Shown: in pieces, positions 30,133 through 38,970 of the stretch
How the letters are laid out: each line of letters begins with the position of its first letter
How positions within the stretch are numbered: position 1 is the first letter of the stretch
Assembly (NCBI GenBank): GCA_028753945.1
Contig: JAPNXP010000015.1
Coordinates: forward strand, 3,472,001 to 3,536,000
DNA length: 64,000 nucleotides
Origin: Hexactinellida sp. DTS-2022
Taxonomy: Eukaryota > Porifera > Hexactinellida
Direction: 5' to 3'
Made by a program: the position numbers and the translations under genes
The notes under the pieces: model-generated
What the model was told of the DNA's origin: nothing
What the model saw: only the letters and a program-made list of their open reading frames with translations
Databases searched by the model: none

Positions 30133-30869
30133 ATGCACTGACCTTCTAATTCCTAACCGCTAGCACTGACGGACCCCCCTCCCCCCAACTGAAGTTTCAC
30201 CATAAAGCGTAGTTCGCAACCTCCGCAAGTTGCTCCCTACACCTTATGGATCCCAATCAGTTGAGAAAAGAGGTGCAGCACTAGCCAATGGCAATGGACG
30301 TGAGAATACCCAAGTTGGTACCCTATGAACGCTAATGGAATGAGGAGTGTGTAAATAATTAAAAACTGCAGCGTATATATACTTTTCGTTTGCTTCACAG
30401 GTGTTGAGCCCTGTGAGTCATAAGTTAGTAAGTTATATATAATAATAATAAATATTATAATTCCAGAAGTATTGCAGGTGTCTCGCCTTGCAATAAGAAC
30501 CAACTGCTACACTAGTAACTAGCTAATGCTAACATATGCTAACTATAGCAACATGTATGGTATGCTAATATAGCAATAATTATATTGTACGGACTAATTA
30601 CTGTTGGATTATTACCGTCTAATTATCGTATATTCTTTGACTGGTTTTACTGACCAGTCTGACCGGTCCCATGTTCTCTCTACAGTCTCTTGGGTGGGGG
30701 GGAAAGGTACCATGTCCTCTTCATTGAACTCACAGCTTAGTAAATATATTAGCTGTTGCACTCAGCGAGTTTCTGCACTTGTAGTCTGGTATAGTTTGCT
30801 TAGTTACCATTCTATACGGTATGTAGAGGGGCTTACCTGCGTATAGTTTAATTAGACATACGAGCTCTG
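30133..30869. other. Spacer between repeat array and PH-protein gene
   Basis: Contains the diverged repeat unit (about 30160-30305) and AT-rich sequence. TTCTCTCTACAG at 30673-30684 resembles a splice acceptor, perhaps of a 5' UTR intron of the PH gene. No supported ORF. Confidence 0.4.
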
Positions 30870-31397
30870 ATGGCGAGCAGACGACACGACAGCCCAGACA
30901 CGCAGCAGAAAAGCGGACAGGTGAAGCTGTTCAAGAAGGGACTCCTGCACTCCTCCTGGAGAGACCGGTTCCTAAAGCTGAACAAGAACTACCTGCTCCT
31001 ATTCGAGACGCAGCACACCTACCAGCCCCTGGAGAGCATAATCAGGAATGAAATCAGATCTGTCAAGAAACTGGCAGAAACACCAAACGCGTTCGAGATT
31101 AAAGTCAAAGAGTTCGAGTACTACACGTTCCAAACTGACAGTGCGGATGAGCTGGAGGAGTGGGTAGCCGCGCTGGAGAACCGAGTCCCCGTCTCCTCCT
31201 CGCGACTCAGCTCGCAAGCGCAGGTGGCGCTCGCGGCTAAACAGGCGGACAGATCGGACTTCCCCGCACAATTCCAGGTACAGCCAGCTGTCCTCTACCC
31301 CGGCCTGCCTGAGGGCAAAGAAGCAAAGGAACACATGGAGCGAGAAATAAAACAATTCACAGTGAATAACCCGCCAGCCTACAACACTATGTTTTAG
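30870..31397 (+). CDS. Small PH-domain protein with C-terminal PPxY
   Basis: A 175-residue protein. A pleckstrin-homology domain occupies about residues 17-108: KLFKKGLLHSSWRDRFLKL starts the first strands, and TDSADELEEWVAALEN is the typical C-terminal helix with its conserved Trp. The remainder is low-complexity and ends PPAYNTMF, a PPxY motif that binds WW domains such as those of NEDD4 or YAP-family proteins. The likely role is membrane phosphoinositide binding coupled to a WW partner. No specific orthologue is recognised. Single exon, ATG at 30870. Confidence 0.85.
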   Translation: MASRRHDSPDTQQKSGQVKLFKKGLLHSSWRDRFLKLNKNYLLLFETQHTYQPLESIIRNEIRSVKKLAETPNAFEIKVKEFEYYTFQTDSADELEEWVAALENRVPVSSSRLSSQAQVALAAKQADRSDFPAQFQVQPAVLYPGLPEGKEAKEHMEREIKQFTVNNPPAYNTMF

Positions 31398-31569
31398 CTC
31401 TTCTCCCTTGGATGCAACATATACTTTATTGTATGACTGATTCTACTTGTTTGCTGCTTTACTTTATAACCTTATTGGTTCATGTTTGTTTATAAGGTTT
31501 GAAATGTTAATTATAGTATATTTATAAACATCAACAGTATAGTTATGTACATCAGGTATAAACATATCG

Positions 31570-34500
31570 TTATTTTCTTGTGGCCATGGCCCCAGTGGAC
31601 TTGGTCTTGTGGTCCCTGTACTTATTCCTGCACGGGGCACAGGTGAGTAAGTTGATCCAAACCCTCCTCGCCTCCTTGACCCACACCACCAAGAGCGCCA
31701 CTGCCCCCCAGAGGCAGAAAGTGGCTTCGTCTAAGGCACTCCAGAACGGAGTGTAATAGTCCGCGTATGTCTGATAGCAGCACTGCGGGGAGAACGCGGT
31801 TATGCAGTAGTTGTATGCCGTCTCGTAGACATCTGTTAGCTTGTAGTTGTAGGAGCTAAGCGTGAACTGAATCAGTATTATGAATATCAGCGCTGACAGG
31901 GCAATGGAGTATATGACCAGTTGTCGTAGCAGAGATTTGTAGACATTAGATGTCGTGGCTTGTTCTATCTTCTTGTGTCGCTTGTACACAGTTAGTCCCA
32001 GCAGGATGAGCCCAGTGCCCGTGAGAAGGGAGAACACCACTCCAGGGATGTAGAACGTGAAGAGCAGTCCGAACTCATCCGGGAAGCAGAGAATGGGGAA
32101 GGCGTAGTGTCTGTACCTTGAGGTTACAGCCAGTACAGTCCCGATGGTGACTAGTGGCAGGCCCCAGCACACCACGGACTGTGCTATGTGAATCTTAATG
32201 CTGTGCTTTAGGAACCGCGTCGCCTTCATTGGGTACAGCAACACGTATACTATGTTGAATATATCGCATATGTACCAACACATGAAGGCCAGCACGAAGT
32301 AGTGGAAGATAGGACCTAGATACATTTGTGTTACTACAGTGTATCACATTCCTAACTACCTACCTTGTATCTGGCATTGGATGTTGGGATTATTTTGAGA
32401 GGCTAAGAGACTGTCACTGGAGCAGAAGAATTCCCTCCGATTTATCGATCCGATAAATATCATCAGCGCTACAACAAACATTAGGTATTTAACTATTCCT
32501 TACCGTTACTAGCTACTGTAGTATGGCCGCTGCTATGCACTTAGAGGCTCTACGCTTAAAGCAGATGAATGACCGACAGAGATGGAAGTTCCTAAGCGAA
32601 CAATCAACTTTTCTAAAGTACGATTCAATCAAGAGTGCGGAGCCCCTAAAAGCGCCGAGAAAAGCAAAGACTTTTTCAGCGAACCTCAACCCTAAAGCAG
32701 CGGCCGTGTGGTGGCCGTTCAAAGCAGAGCGGCCCTACACCGGCTGTCTGAAGAACCGACTCTCAGACACGGACTACTTCGCACAGTGGTAACCTAATAT
32801 GCACACACGTATCGTATTTATTTCTGACTCAATTATGCACTTCTATTCTATAATTATCACCCAGTCTACTTACATCGTATTTGGTGTGATTAACTTTGTA
32901 ATTAGAGTTTGTTATGAACTCAAAGACGAGAAGGAATATTATTTTCTTCAACATCTCATCGTTTGGTGTTGGCATCTGCAATGCTGTGTTCAACATATAC
33001 TACGTTAAGTTCTACCTGGACCACTACAAGGTTAACCCCCGCTATTTCTACTGGGCTCAGCTCGTGTTCCTAATATGGAACGCTTTGAACGACCCCCTCC
33101 TAGCCTACCTCCAGGACGTGTCTCGCTTCAAGCTGTTCCGCAGCCGGAAGCTGTCGCTCTACCACGGGGCCTTCTGGCTAGTGGCCACCTTCCTCCTGCC
33201 GTGGTACCAGTGGTACAGATACCTGCCGTTCAGCGAGGAGGTTAATGTCGGGATACACTTGTGCCTCACGCTGTCTGCTTACGACACTATGTTCACGTAC
33301 ATAGGCCTAGCTCAGAGCGCCGCGTTTGCCGAGCTCTCACAGGCCCAAGAGGTAAGTCCGTATTTGCTAATGTAAAGTGTTAACTTATGTTCTCTAAAGG
33401 TTAGAAGGACCACTACTATGTCTCAGGAAATAACTTCTCTAATAACCGCTACGTTCCTGGTTGGGGTACAGTACACCACACACCATGGACAGTCGATACG
33501 CGGCATGCAATACACAGCGGTGGGGATAGCCATATTCGGGTTTATTTGCCAGAGATACGCGAGCAAGCGGCTGCAGCTGGAGAGCGACGAGAGTCTGGAG
33601 GCAGAGAGCGAGATGCAAGTGCAGAGCGAGAACTGGAAAACTGTCAGCATTCAGGTGATAAAAAACCCGAATTTTCTCGCTTTTGTATTCATGAACTTTG
33701 GACAGATTTTCCGCAAAACTTATAGTTCCAGCTTTTTCAATATTTTCTCTCGCGACCTGATTCCAGAATCGGCCATGAAGAGTAACTTTATTCTATTCTC
33801 CTCGGGCATCATGTTCTTCCTCCCGCAGTTAATCGTACTCTGCTTTTTTGGCCCTGCGCTACCGAAATTTGGTGCTTTCCGAATTGTAATGACAGCGCAT
33901 GTAATTACAGTTCTGTCCCCTTTTGTTGTGTATTTCCTCGGGATGCAGTACCCATACCTTATCATTATTTATATGACGATTGACTCGGCCCTGTCCTCTG
34001 CAACATTTTCGCTATTCAACATGCTGGTGTCGGATATAATAGATTCCGACACAGCTAGATATGGCAGGAAAAAAGCCATCTCTTCTATCATTTTCGGATT
34101 GAATGCTCTCTTTACGAAGCCTGCGCAATCTCTCTCCCCGATGCTTGTGGTGAATATATTGACTCGCTACGGTTACCAGGACAAAGCCGACAACAAATCG
34201 CTGTCGGTACAAAGCGCGGAATTTCACATCCTCTGTTTACTTCCTATTATCATAGGGATATGCCAGATATTAATTTGGAGCCGATACTCGCTTCGCTCCA
34301 CACACCAAACCGAAGAAAAGGATAGCGTCATATAAGGAACCTTATTAAGTGCTAGCTATTTATTTTCGAATTTGAATTTAAATTTACTAAGTATAGTACT
34401 TACTTTGTAGTATGACGCACACGATGAGGTATAAGGATATTATATGTGGGAACTTCCATCTAAAGGAATATAGTATAATCATACATGAGTAAATTGTCTG

Positions 34501-36411
34501 TCAATGTTAGTAAACTTACAAGCTCTTGAGATACAGCCACGTTGAGGCCCCCAGGGTAGCAGCTGTCAGTGTTAAGAATGATAGGATTGGGACCGATATA
34601 ATCCCGATGTAGTAGTATACCCTCCCTCCTGGATACCAGACCAAGCACTCTGGCACACACTGAGTCCCATTGCTGACGTATGTAGTCACGCAGGTGAAGT
34701 TTGTTCCGTTGAAGTCCCCTGGTACAAACAGGATATGTAATTACAGTAGAACCTGTTATAACGGCCACCTATGGACTGTATGTACAGTTTTATTAGAACA
34801 TGGGAAGTCATGTGGGAACATATTATAGGTGATTGTATTAACAGGTTACTGTATATCATCAATTAACTAATAACGTCAATGGTAGTTTTTGTGCCAGATC
34901 CTTCCTCTTGGGCATTGAGCAATCTACTTAGTTTGAATGAACGAATCAATAGGATTGCACCACTAGTATTTAGTAAGCAGAAGTAATATTCTCAGTAATG
35001 ATTCAATTAAATCGTGAAAATTATAGCATCAATAGTCCTTTACTTAACTCAGGTATTTATTAAAAGGTAAAATCTCCTGAGTTATCTAATTATATAGTAT
35101 TGCCATTATATTATTGCAACTTAATAATAAATACAACTAAGGGTCTCACCATTAGCTACTCTCCTCATTTCTCTCACTGCAAACTCTATACTGGGATTTC
35201 CCGGACAGCTATCTGCTCTGAACACGCTCGATACTGTAACGTTACTCTACAAATATTATATAATTAAGTTGTGATGTTTGCGCTCGCTCGCAAGAAGAAG
35301 GAAGAAGCGACCGGTGTCAACAGTGCCCGGGTAGGCGACACGATCGTTATGACACTGCTGACCAAAGAGATCGCCTCTCTGGAGCAGGCACTGCCTAAAA
35401 CCTGCAAATTAAGCTTTCCCAATAAGGACGACCTAAGGCACTTTAACATTAACGTGGTCCCCAAGGAAGGCATGTGGGGAAAAGGAAAGTTTGTGTTCGA
35501 GGTAGAAATCCCGGTTGACTACAACATGAGTCCGCCTAAGGTGAAGTGCCACACGAAGATATGGCACCCCAACATCACGGAGCAGGGAGATGTGTGTCTC
35601 AGTTTGCTGAGACAGGCCTCTTTGGATGGGACGGGCTGGTCCCCTGTTCGCACCCTCACGGACGTCGTGATTGGCATCGACGCGCTTTTCTCGGATCTCT
35701 GTAACTTCGAGGACCCTTTAAACGAAGATGCAGCGAAACAGTTCAATCACGATAAAGCCGGTTTTCAACGAAAAGTGAACCAATACATACAAAGATATGC
35801 GAGCTACTGATGGCATAATATTGCTGCCCCCGTGTTTTTGTTTGTATCATTAACTTATTGACTGTTACTTTGTTTTATATTGCATTTAAGGCAGTGATCT
35901 ATCTTGCCAGTCTTAGGCTAAATATCAGTATTATTAGTCTTCAATACTTATTTGGACGTTCTTAAATACCAGAAATTATTGTTGAGAACATTCCTTTTTA
36001 CACATTTTATATATCCTAGCAGGGCTATAAGTATAATAAGGATATACTTACGAACGGGTCTTGTCTGTCCAAGTAATAATCTGCCAGTGCGTATATCAGC
36101 AGAGCTGAGGGGAAAAGGAACAGAGACCACAGAGCTAGGATCATCAGACAGGATGCTAAGTTAGCGATCAAGTTTTTCTGTTTATTTGGGACGTTCTCTT
36201 CATACCTTTGGTAGAGTGATTTGTTCCTTGCACGCATGGGTGTATCAGTTATTGAGGAATAACGCGTTGGGATTAGTGTACCCGATTCTGATGCTATGCC
36301 ATTTGTTGTTGCTTCTGTAGGAAGGTTTCCATTCTGTGCTGTATCTTCGGTTATAATCACTCCATTAGATTGGTTTTCTTCCGTATTCATATTCGCAATA
36401 TCATCTGCCAT
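31570..36411 (-). CDS. Frizzled-type seven-TM receptor, six exons, with genes nested in its introns
   Basis: Exons on the minus strand: 36411-36052, 35246-35150, 34718-34520, 34459-34404, 32468-32364 and 32315-31570. All five junctions are GT-AG and phase-compatible (0, 1, 2, 1, 1), giving 520 residues. The 36411 ATG has an in-frame stop just upstream. Residues 1-80 are polar. An extra membrane segment lies at about 81-110, then a 75-residue, four-Cys, N-glycosylated ectodomain (TQCVPECLVW, like the Frizzled hinge DCAAPCE), then seven TM segments. The spacing from KFPHI to REFFC equals that of Frizzled TM2. HYFVLAFMCWY and LPLVTIGTVL fit TM3 and TM4. No CRD is present. An alternative acceptor at 32493 keeps frame but adds eight residues. 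Introns are 805, 431, 60, 1935 and 48 nt. They contain UBE2F, a MITE, and MFSD13A plus a small gene, all on the plus strand. Exon structure is inferred from sequence. Confidence 0.72.
32523..32792 (+). CDS. Small conserved-looking protein of unknown function (89 aa)
   Basis: An 89-codon ORF with an ATG, lying in the fourth intron of the receptor gene on the opposite strand and 121 bp before MFSD13A. The protein is basic and aromatic-rich (KAAAVWWPFKAERPYTGCL, then DTDYFAQW at the end), with no signal peptide or membrane segment. Its codon use and GC resemble neighbouring genes more than spacer DNA, which is the main support. No family is recognised; short tubulin- or cilium-associated proteins have a comparable look, but that is only a guess. 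Confidence 0.5.
   Translation: MAAAMHLEALRLKQMNDRQRWKFLSEQSTFLKYDSIKSAEPLKAPRKAKTFSANLNPKAAAVWWPFKAERPYTGCLKNRLSDTDYFAQW
32914..34335 (+). CDS. MFSD13A: Major-facilitator protein MFSD13A/TMEM180-like, two exons
   Basis: A multi-pass membrane protein of the MFS superfamily (GPH:cation symporter-like branch) with unknown substrate. The exons are 32914-33351 and 33400-34335, with a 48-nt GT-AG intron in phase 0, giving 457 residues. The N-terminus contains YYVKFYLDHYKVN and FLIWNALNDPLLAYLQD, near-exact counterparts of the MFSD13A signature LYYVDTFVSVYKIN / FLLWNSLNDPLFGWLSD. About ten to twelve hydrophobic helices are visible. The C-terminus ends KDSVI, a possible class I PDZ ligand. The whole gene lies in one intron of the minus-strand Frizzled-type receptor, so its promoter must fit in the 121 bp after the preceding small gene. 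Confidence 0.88.
34743..34854. mobile_element. TA-flanked pogo-like MITE in the second intron of the receptor gene
   Basis: About 112 bp with TA at both ends. The left terminus is CAGTAGAACCTGTTATAACG and the right, on the other strand, CAGTAACCTGTTAATACAAT. CAGTAGAACC...TATAACGG is a typical pogo/Tigger-style terminus. No coding capacity. It sits between exon 3 (ends 34718) and exon 2 (starts 35150). Confidence 0.75.
35274..35810 (+). CDS. UBE2F: NEDD8-conjugating enzyme UBE2F
   Basis: An E2 that takes NEDD8 from NAE1-UBA3 and passes it to cullins, chiefly CUL5. The 178-residue protein has the UBE2F-specific N-terminal extension ([11 protein letters not shown]) and a UBC fold: [20 protein letters not shown], then [10 protein letters not shown] with the catalytic Cys, then [16 protein letters not shown]. 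Human UBE2F has near-identical motifs ([30 protein letters not shown]). The first ATG is 35274; a GTG just before it is not a likely start. It lies wholly inside the first intron of the minus-strand Frizzled-type receptor. Its start codon is only 28 bp from receptor exon 2, so its 5' UTR and promoter should overlap that exon in antisense. Confidence 0.92.
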   Translation: [178 protein letters not shown]

Positions 36412-36632
36412 TTCTATTTCCTATCTGCATATCTGTATTCAGTTCTATTATACAAGCCTTGTGTCCTAAATACTAGACTGCCTTGCAATCTCTCCGACTA
36501 GTTAATAGCTCAAATTATACTAATTAATTAATGTACACAGATAGTCTCATGTTACAATTGTTACAATTGTCTAATATTCCCTAATATTCCAATCTGTAGT
36601 GTCAACTTATATTATCAATTAGCAGGTATCAG
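36412..36632. promoter_or_regulatory. Shared divergent promoter region, receptor / type I membrane protein
   Basis: 221 bp between divergent start codons. It contains CTAATTAATTAATG and a local duplication (CTAATATTCC twice near 36572-36591). No clear TATA box. Confidence 0.4.
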
Positions 36633-37766
36633 ATGCACTTATTGGCTGGGGTCGCTATACTGTTATTGTGCCACTGCTTGGGCGATACTGGGGGCACATT
36701 GGTCCAGTATCCCTCCCACAGCTGCTTCCAAGAGGACCTCACATTCGTGTGCACCCGGGCCACGCCCACCCAGCCTGGCCACTTGGTGTCCCTTGTCATT
36801 TCTGTCCTGCACTACCCTCCCTTCGACACCTCTCGTCTCGCGCTTTCTAACGCCTACACAGACCCCACGGCCGGCACTGTTAGCCGGAACATAACTCTCC
36901 AGGCCGTGACCCTCTCGGAGGCCCCCGCTCTCATCGTCTGTCTGTCTGTCCTCTGGTCAAACCTGTCCAACTCCATTATCGATACTCAAATCGAGTCTAA
37001 CGCCAGCATCGTAGTAGCGCCGCGCCCCTCGGCTATCGATAGCATAGCTGTCAGGCTGCTAAACGCGACTGCTATCATGTTTGTAATAGAACACGAGGAT
37101 ACGGTGCATAGAGAAGACCGGTTGACTTACAGCATAGCCGTGTCCCCAGTCGGGACTACGGGCTATCCCGTATATAACGTGTCCTATTACGAACTGCCTG
37201 GCCAGATATTCAGCATCAGCGGGCTGCTAGATACCTGCTACTGGGTGTCTGTTAATATCTCAAACTGTGTCGGCGCCACTGAGCACTTCTCCACTCACTT
37301 CATTCTCCCCGAGCTGAGCAACCAGAATCTAACTCGGGTCTCTCTCACTCAGTTCTGCCTGTACGGCTACGGCTATAACGCGACCTGTCCCGAGCCCTAC
37401 GCAGCTGACTTTACCCAGCTGAACACGTTCTCATTCCTGATTATCCGGAACAATACCGTTATTGACACCATCACCAGCTCCGATGTAATGCTGCCTACAC
37501 ACTATTGCTTCGAGCTCCCAGAAGACCTCCTGGTATACGACCCTCTGTACCTGAGGATATACATAGACGGCGTGGCTCTAAACACAGTGGACTTAACTAT
37601 CCCAGTCAGGGACACAGTTCCCCCTGTCGTATCTACAATTGAGAGAGTGCTTATTATCGCGGTGCCAAGTGTTATAGGCATAGCTCTGCTCGCTATTGTT
37701 CTGTTGCTTGTTGTTGTTTGCGTATCTGTCCTCGTGAAGAGGAAGAAATACCACAGGGCTTATTGA
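36633..37766 (+). CDS. Type I membrane glycoprotein of unknown family
   Basis: A 377-residue protein. It has an N-terminal signal peptide (about residues 1-20, LLAGVAILLLCHCLG), an ectodomain with many N-glycosylation sites (NIT, NLS, NAS, NAT, NVS, NLT), one transmembrane helix near residues 338-367 and a short basic tail (KRKKYHRAY). The ectodomain is beta-rich with scattered Cys pairs. The middle part (about 130-235) resembles a fibronectin III-like sandwich, but without the full consensus. It is probably a cell-surface adhesion or recognition protein. Single exon, ATG at 36633, head-to-head with the Frizzled-type receptor. No orthologue is recognised. Confidence 0.75.
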   Translation: MHLLAGVAILLLCHCLGDTGGTLVQYPSHSCFQEDLTFVCTRATPTQPGHLVSLVISVLHYPPFDTSRLALSNAYTDPTAGTVSRNITLQAVTLSEAPALIVCLSVLWSNLSNSIIDTQIESNASIVVAPRPSAIDSIAVRLLNATAIMFVIEHEDTVHREDRLTYSIAVSPVGTTGYPVYNVSYYELPGQIFSISGLLDTCYWVSVNISNCVGATEHFSTHFILPELSNQNLTRVSLTQFCLYGYGYNATCPEPYAADFTQLNTFSFLIIRNNTVIDTITSSDVMLPTHYCFELPEDLLVYDPLYLRIYIDGVALNTVDLTIPVRDTVPPVVSTIERVLIIAVPSVIGIALLAIVLLLVVVCVSVLVKRKKYHRAY

Positions 37767-37842
37767 ATGTGTCAATAACTAAGCACAACCTATATTTCTT
37801 AACATTTCACTTTTACTATATAATTCTATCTTTTATTGCTTT

Positions 37843-38753
37843 TTATTTACTAATCGAATTATAAGAATGATAATAGTTTGTATACATAAGGGGTAGTTTA
37901 TACTTATGTTCATACTCACTGAAGTTGGTATGAATGATAATCCTTCTCTCGCCTTGATTTGCAATCTCTATCCCCACAATTCTGTCTCCACAGAGATACA
38001 CTGAGGAGGTGAGTTTCCCTTCTTCTATCGACTTCATTAAATCCAGTGTCTCTGATTCGGTGTCAAACTTGTAACACATTTTTATGACGTCATTGAGGTT
38101 AACTTCTTTAGTTGGGAAGCTGCTTAGTAACAGGACAACAGCTGCGGAATGTCTTCTTGTCGTGACCTCTGTTGTGATATCCCCGCATGGCTTAAAATAG
38201 CTCTCTAGATACTCTCTGGGCTCTAAGGAATGCTTGGAATGTAACATTACGACCGCATTGAACTCCAGACTTCCCATAATGTCTCCGAACCCAGCTCTGA
38301 GGTAGATGCGCCGAGGCATCGCCTCTTCCGCTACCAACACCAAACAGCTCCCTCTTATATCCGGCCCGTAAAACTCCGTAATGGCCAGTTGTAGTACCTA
38401 CCACAAGTATGAATACCGTAATCTGTACATTGTATTAACTGTACCTGGGTCGCTAGCCCCCTCCCCCTGTAGGCCTCCGCAGTCACAACTCTGCCCAGCA
38501 GTCCCACACGCACTCCTTCTGCCTGCGTAGCATTCCAACTGACATGCACGTTGCTAACCTCTTGTCCGGATTCATTCCTGCACACCACGAATATGCTGCT
38601 TGTATTGCCATCTCTCTCGTATAGACAGGAACTGATGTCTGTTTGGAAGGGCTCTTCCAGATGGCTTAGCAGCTTAATCAGTTCTTCTCCGACCTCCTTC
38701 TTGATCGGGGGCCTCAGCACCTCGAATGTGTAGCTAGGAATCTTCCCTGCCAT
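37843..38753 (-). CDS. GNAT-family N-acetyltransferase, two exons
   Basis: A probable acetyl-CoA-dependent N-acyltransferase. The exons are 38753-38445 and 38397-37843 with a 47-nt GT-AG intron in phase 0, giving 287 residues. The junction falls inside the GNAT core and restores it: VVTAEAYRGRGLATQ (acetyl-CoA loop R-x-x-G-x-A) runs on to VLQLAITEF. Further on, PRRIYLRAGFGDIMG matches GNAT motif B (A-x-x-x-Y-x-x-x-GF). The last 130 residues are less typical and may bind substrate. The substrate is unknown. It is divergent from the NHL gene, with a hAT-type MITE between the two starts. Confidence 0.82.
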
Positions 38754-38821
38754 CCTAGCAGCTTATACTACAGGTAGCCGTTAACAGAATCTATTGTAAA
38801 GTAGGACTACATTTATTAATA

Positions 38822-38942
38822 CAGTGGTTCCCAACCTGGGGCCCACAATATCTCAAAGTTTGCAATACGGGCAATTGGAGGTGTCCAGATAATATTTGTT
38901 AGTTGCTACTGGGGTACACGGTTGGAATGCTAGGAATCGCTG
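38822..38942. mobile_element. hAT-type MITE with perfect 8-bp target-site duplication
   Basis: A 121-bp element flanked by an exact 8-bp direct repeat, TATTAATA, at 38814-38821 and 38943-38950. The left terminus is CAGTGGTTCCCAACCTGGGG; the right, on the other strand, is CAGCGATTCCTAGCATTCC. The 8-bp duplication and CAGTGGTTCCCAACC terminus are diagnostic of hAT elements. It has no ORF. It fills more than half of the 217-bp space between the GNAT and NHL start codons. Confidence 0.88.
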
Positions 38943-38970
38943 TATTAATAATTCCCAAACTTGTTAGCTA

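Noticed and set aside
28687-30310. Possible spliced-leader or 5S-type RNA gene array.
   Set aside because: No Sm site, no convincing A/B boxes or T-run terminator in each unit, and no shared leader known from the mRNAs. It stays a hypothesis only.
32493-32494. Alternative acceptor for receptor exon 5 (GAATAG), adding eight residues.
   Set aside because: Frame is kept, but the acceptor at 32469-32470 has a better pyrimidine tract and a branch-like CCTAAT, and gives the Frizzled TM2-to-Cys spacing.
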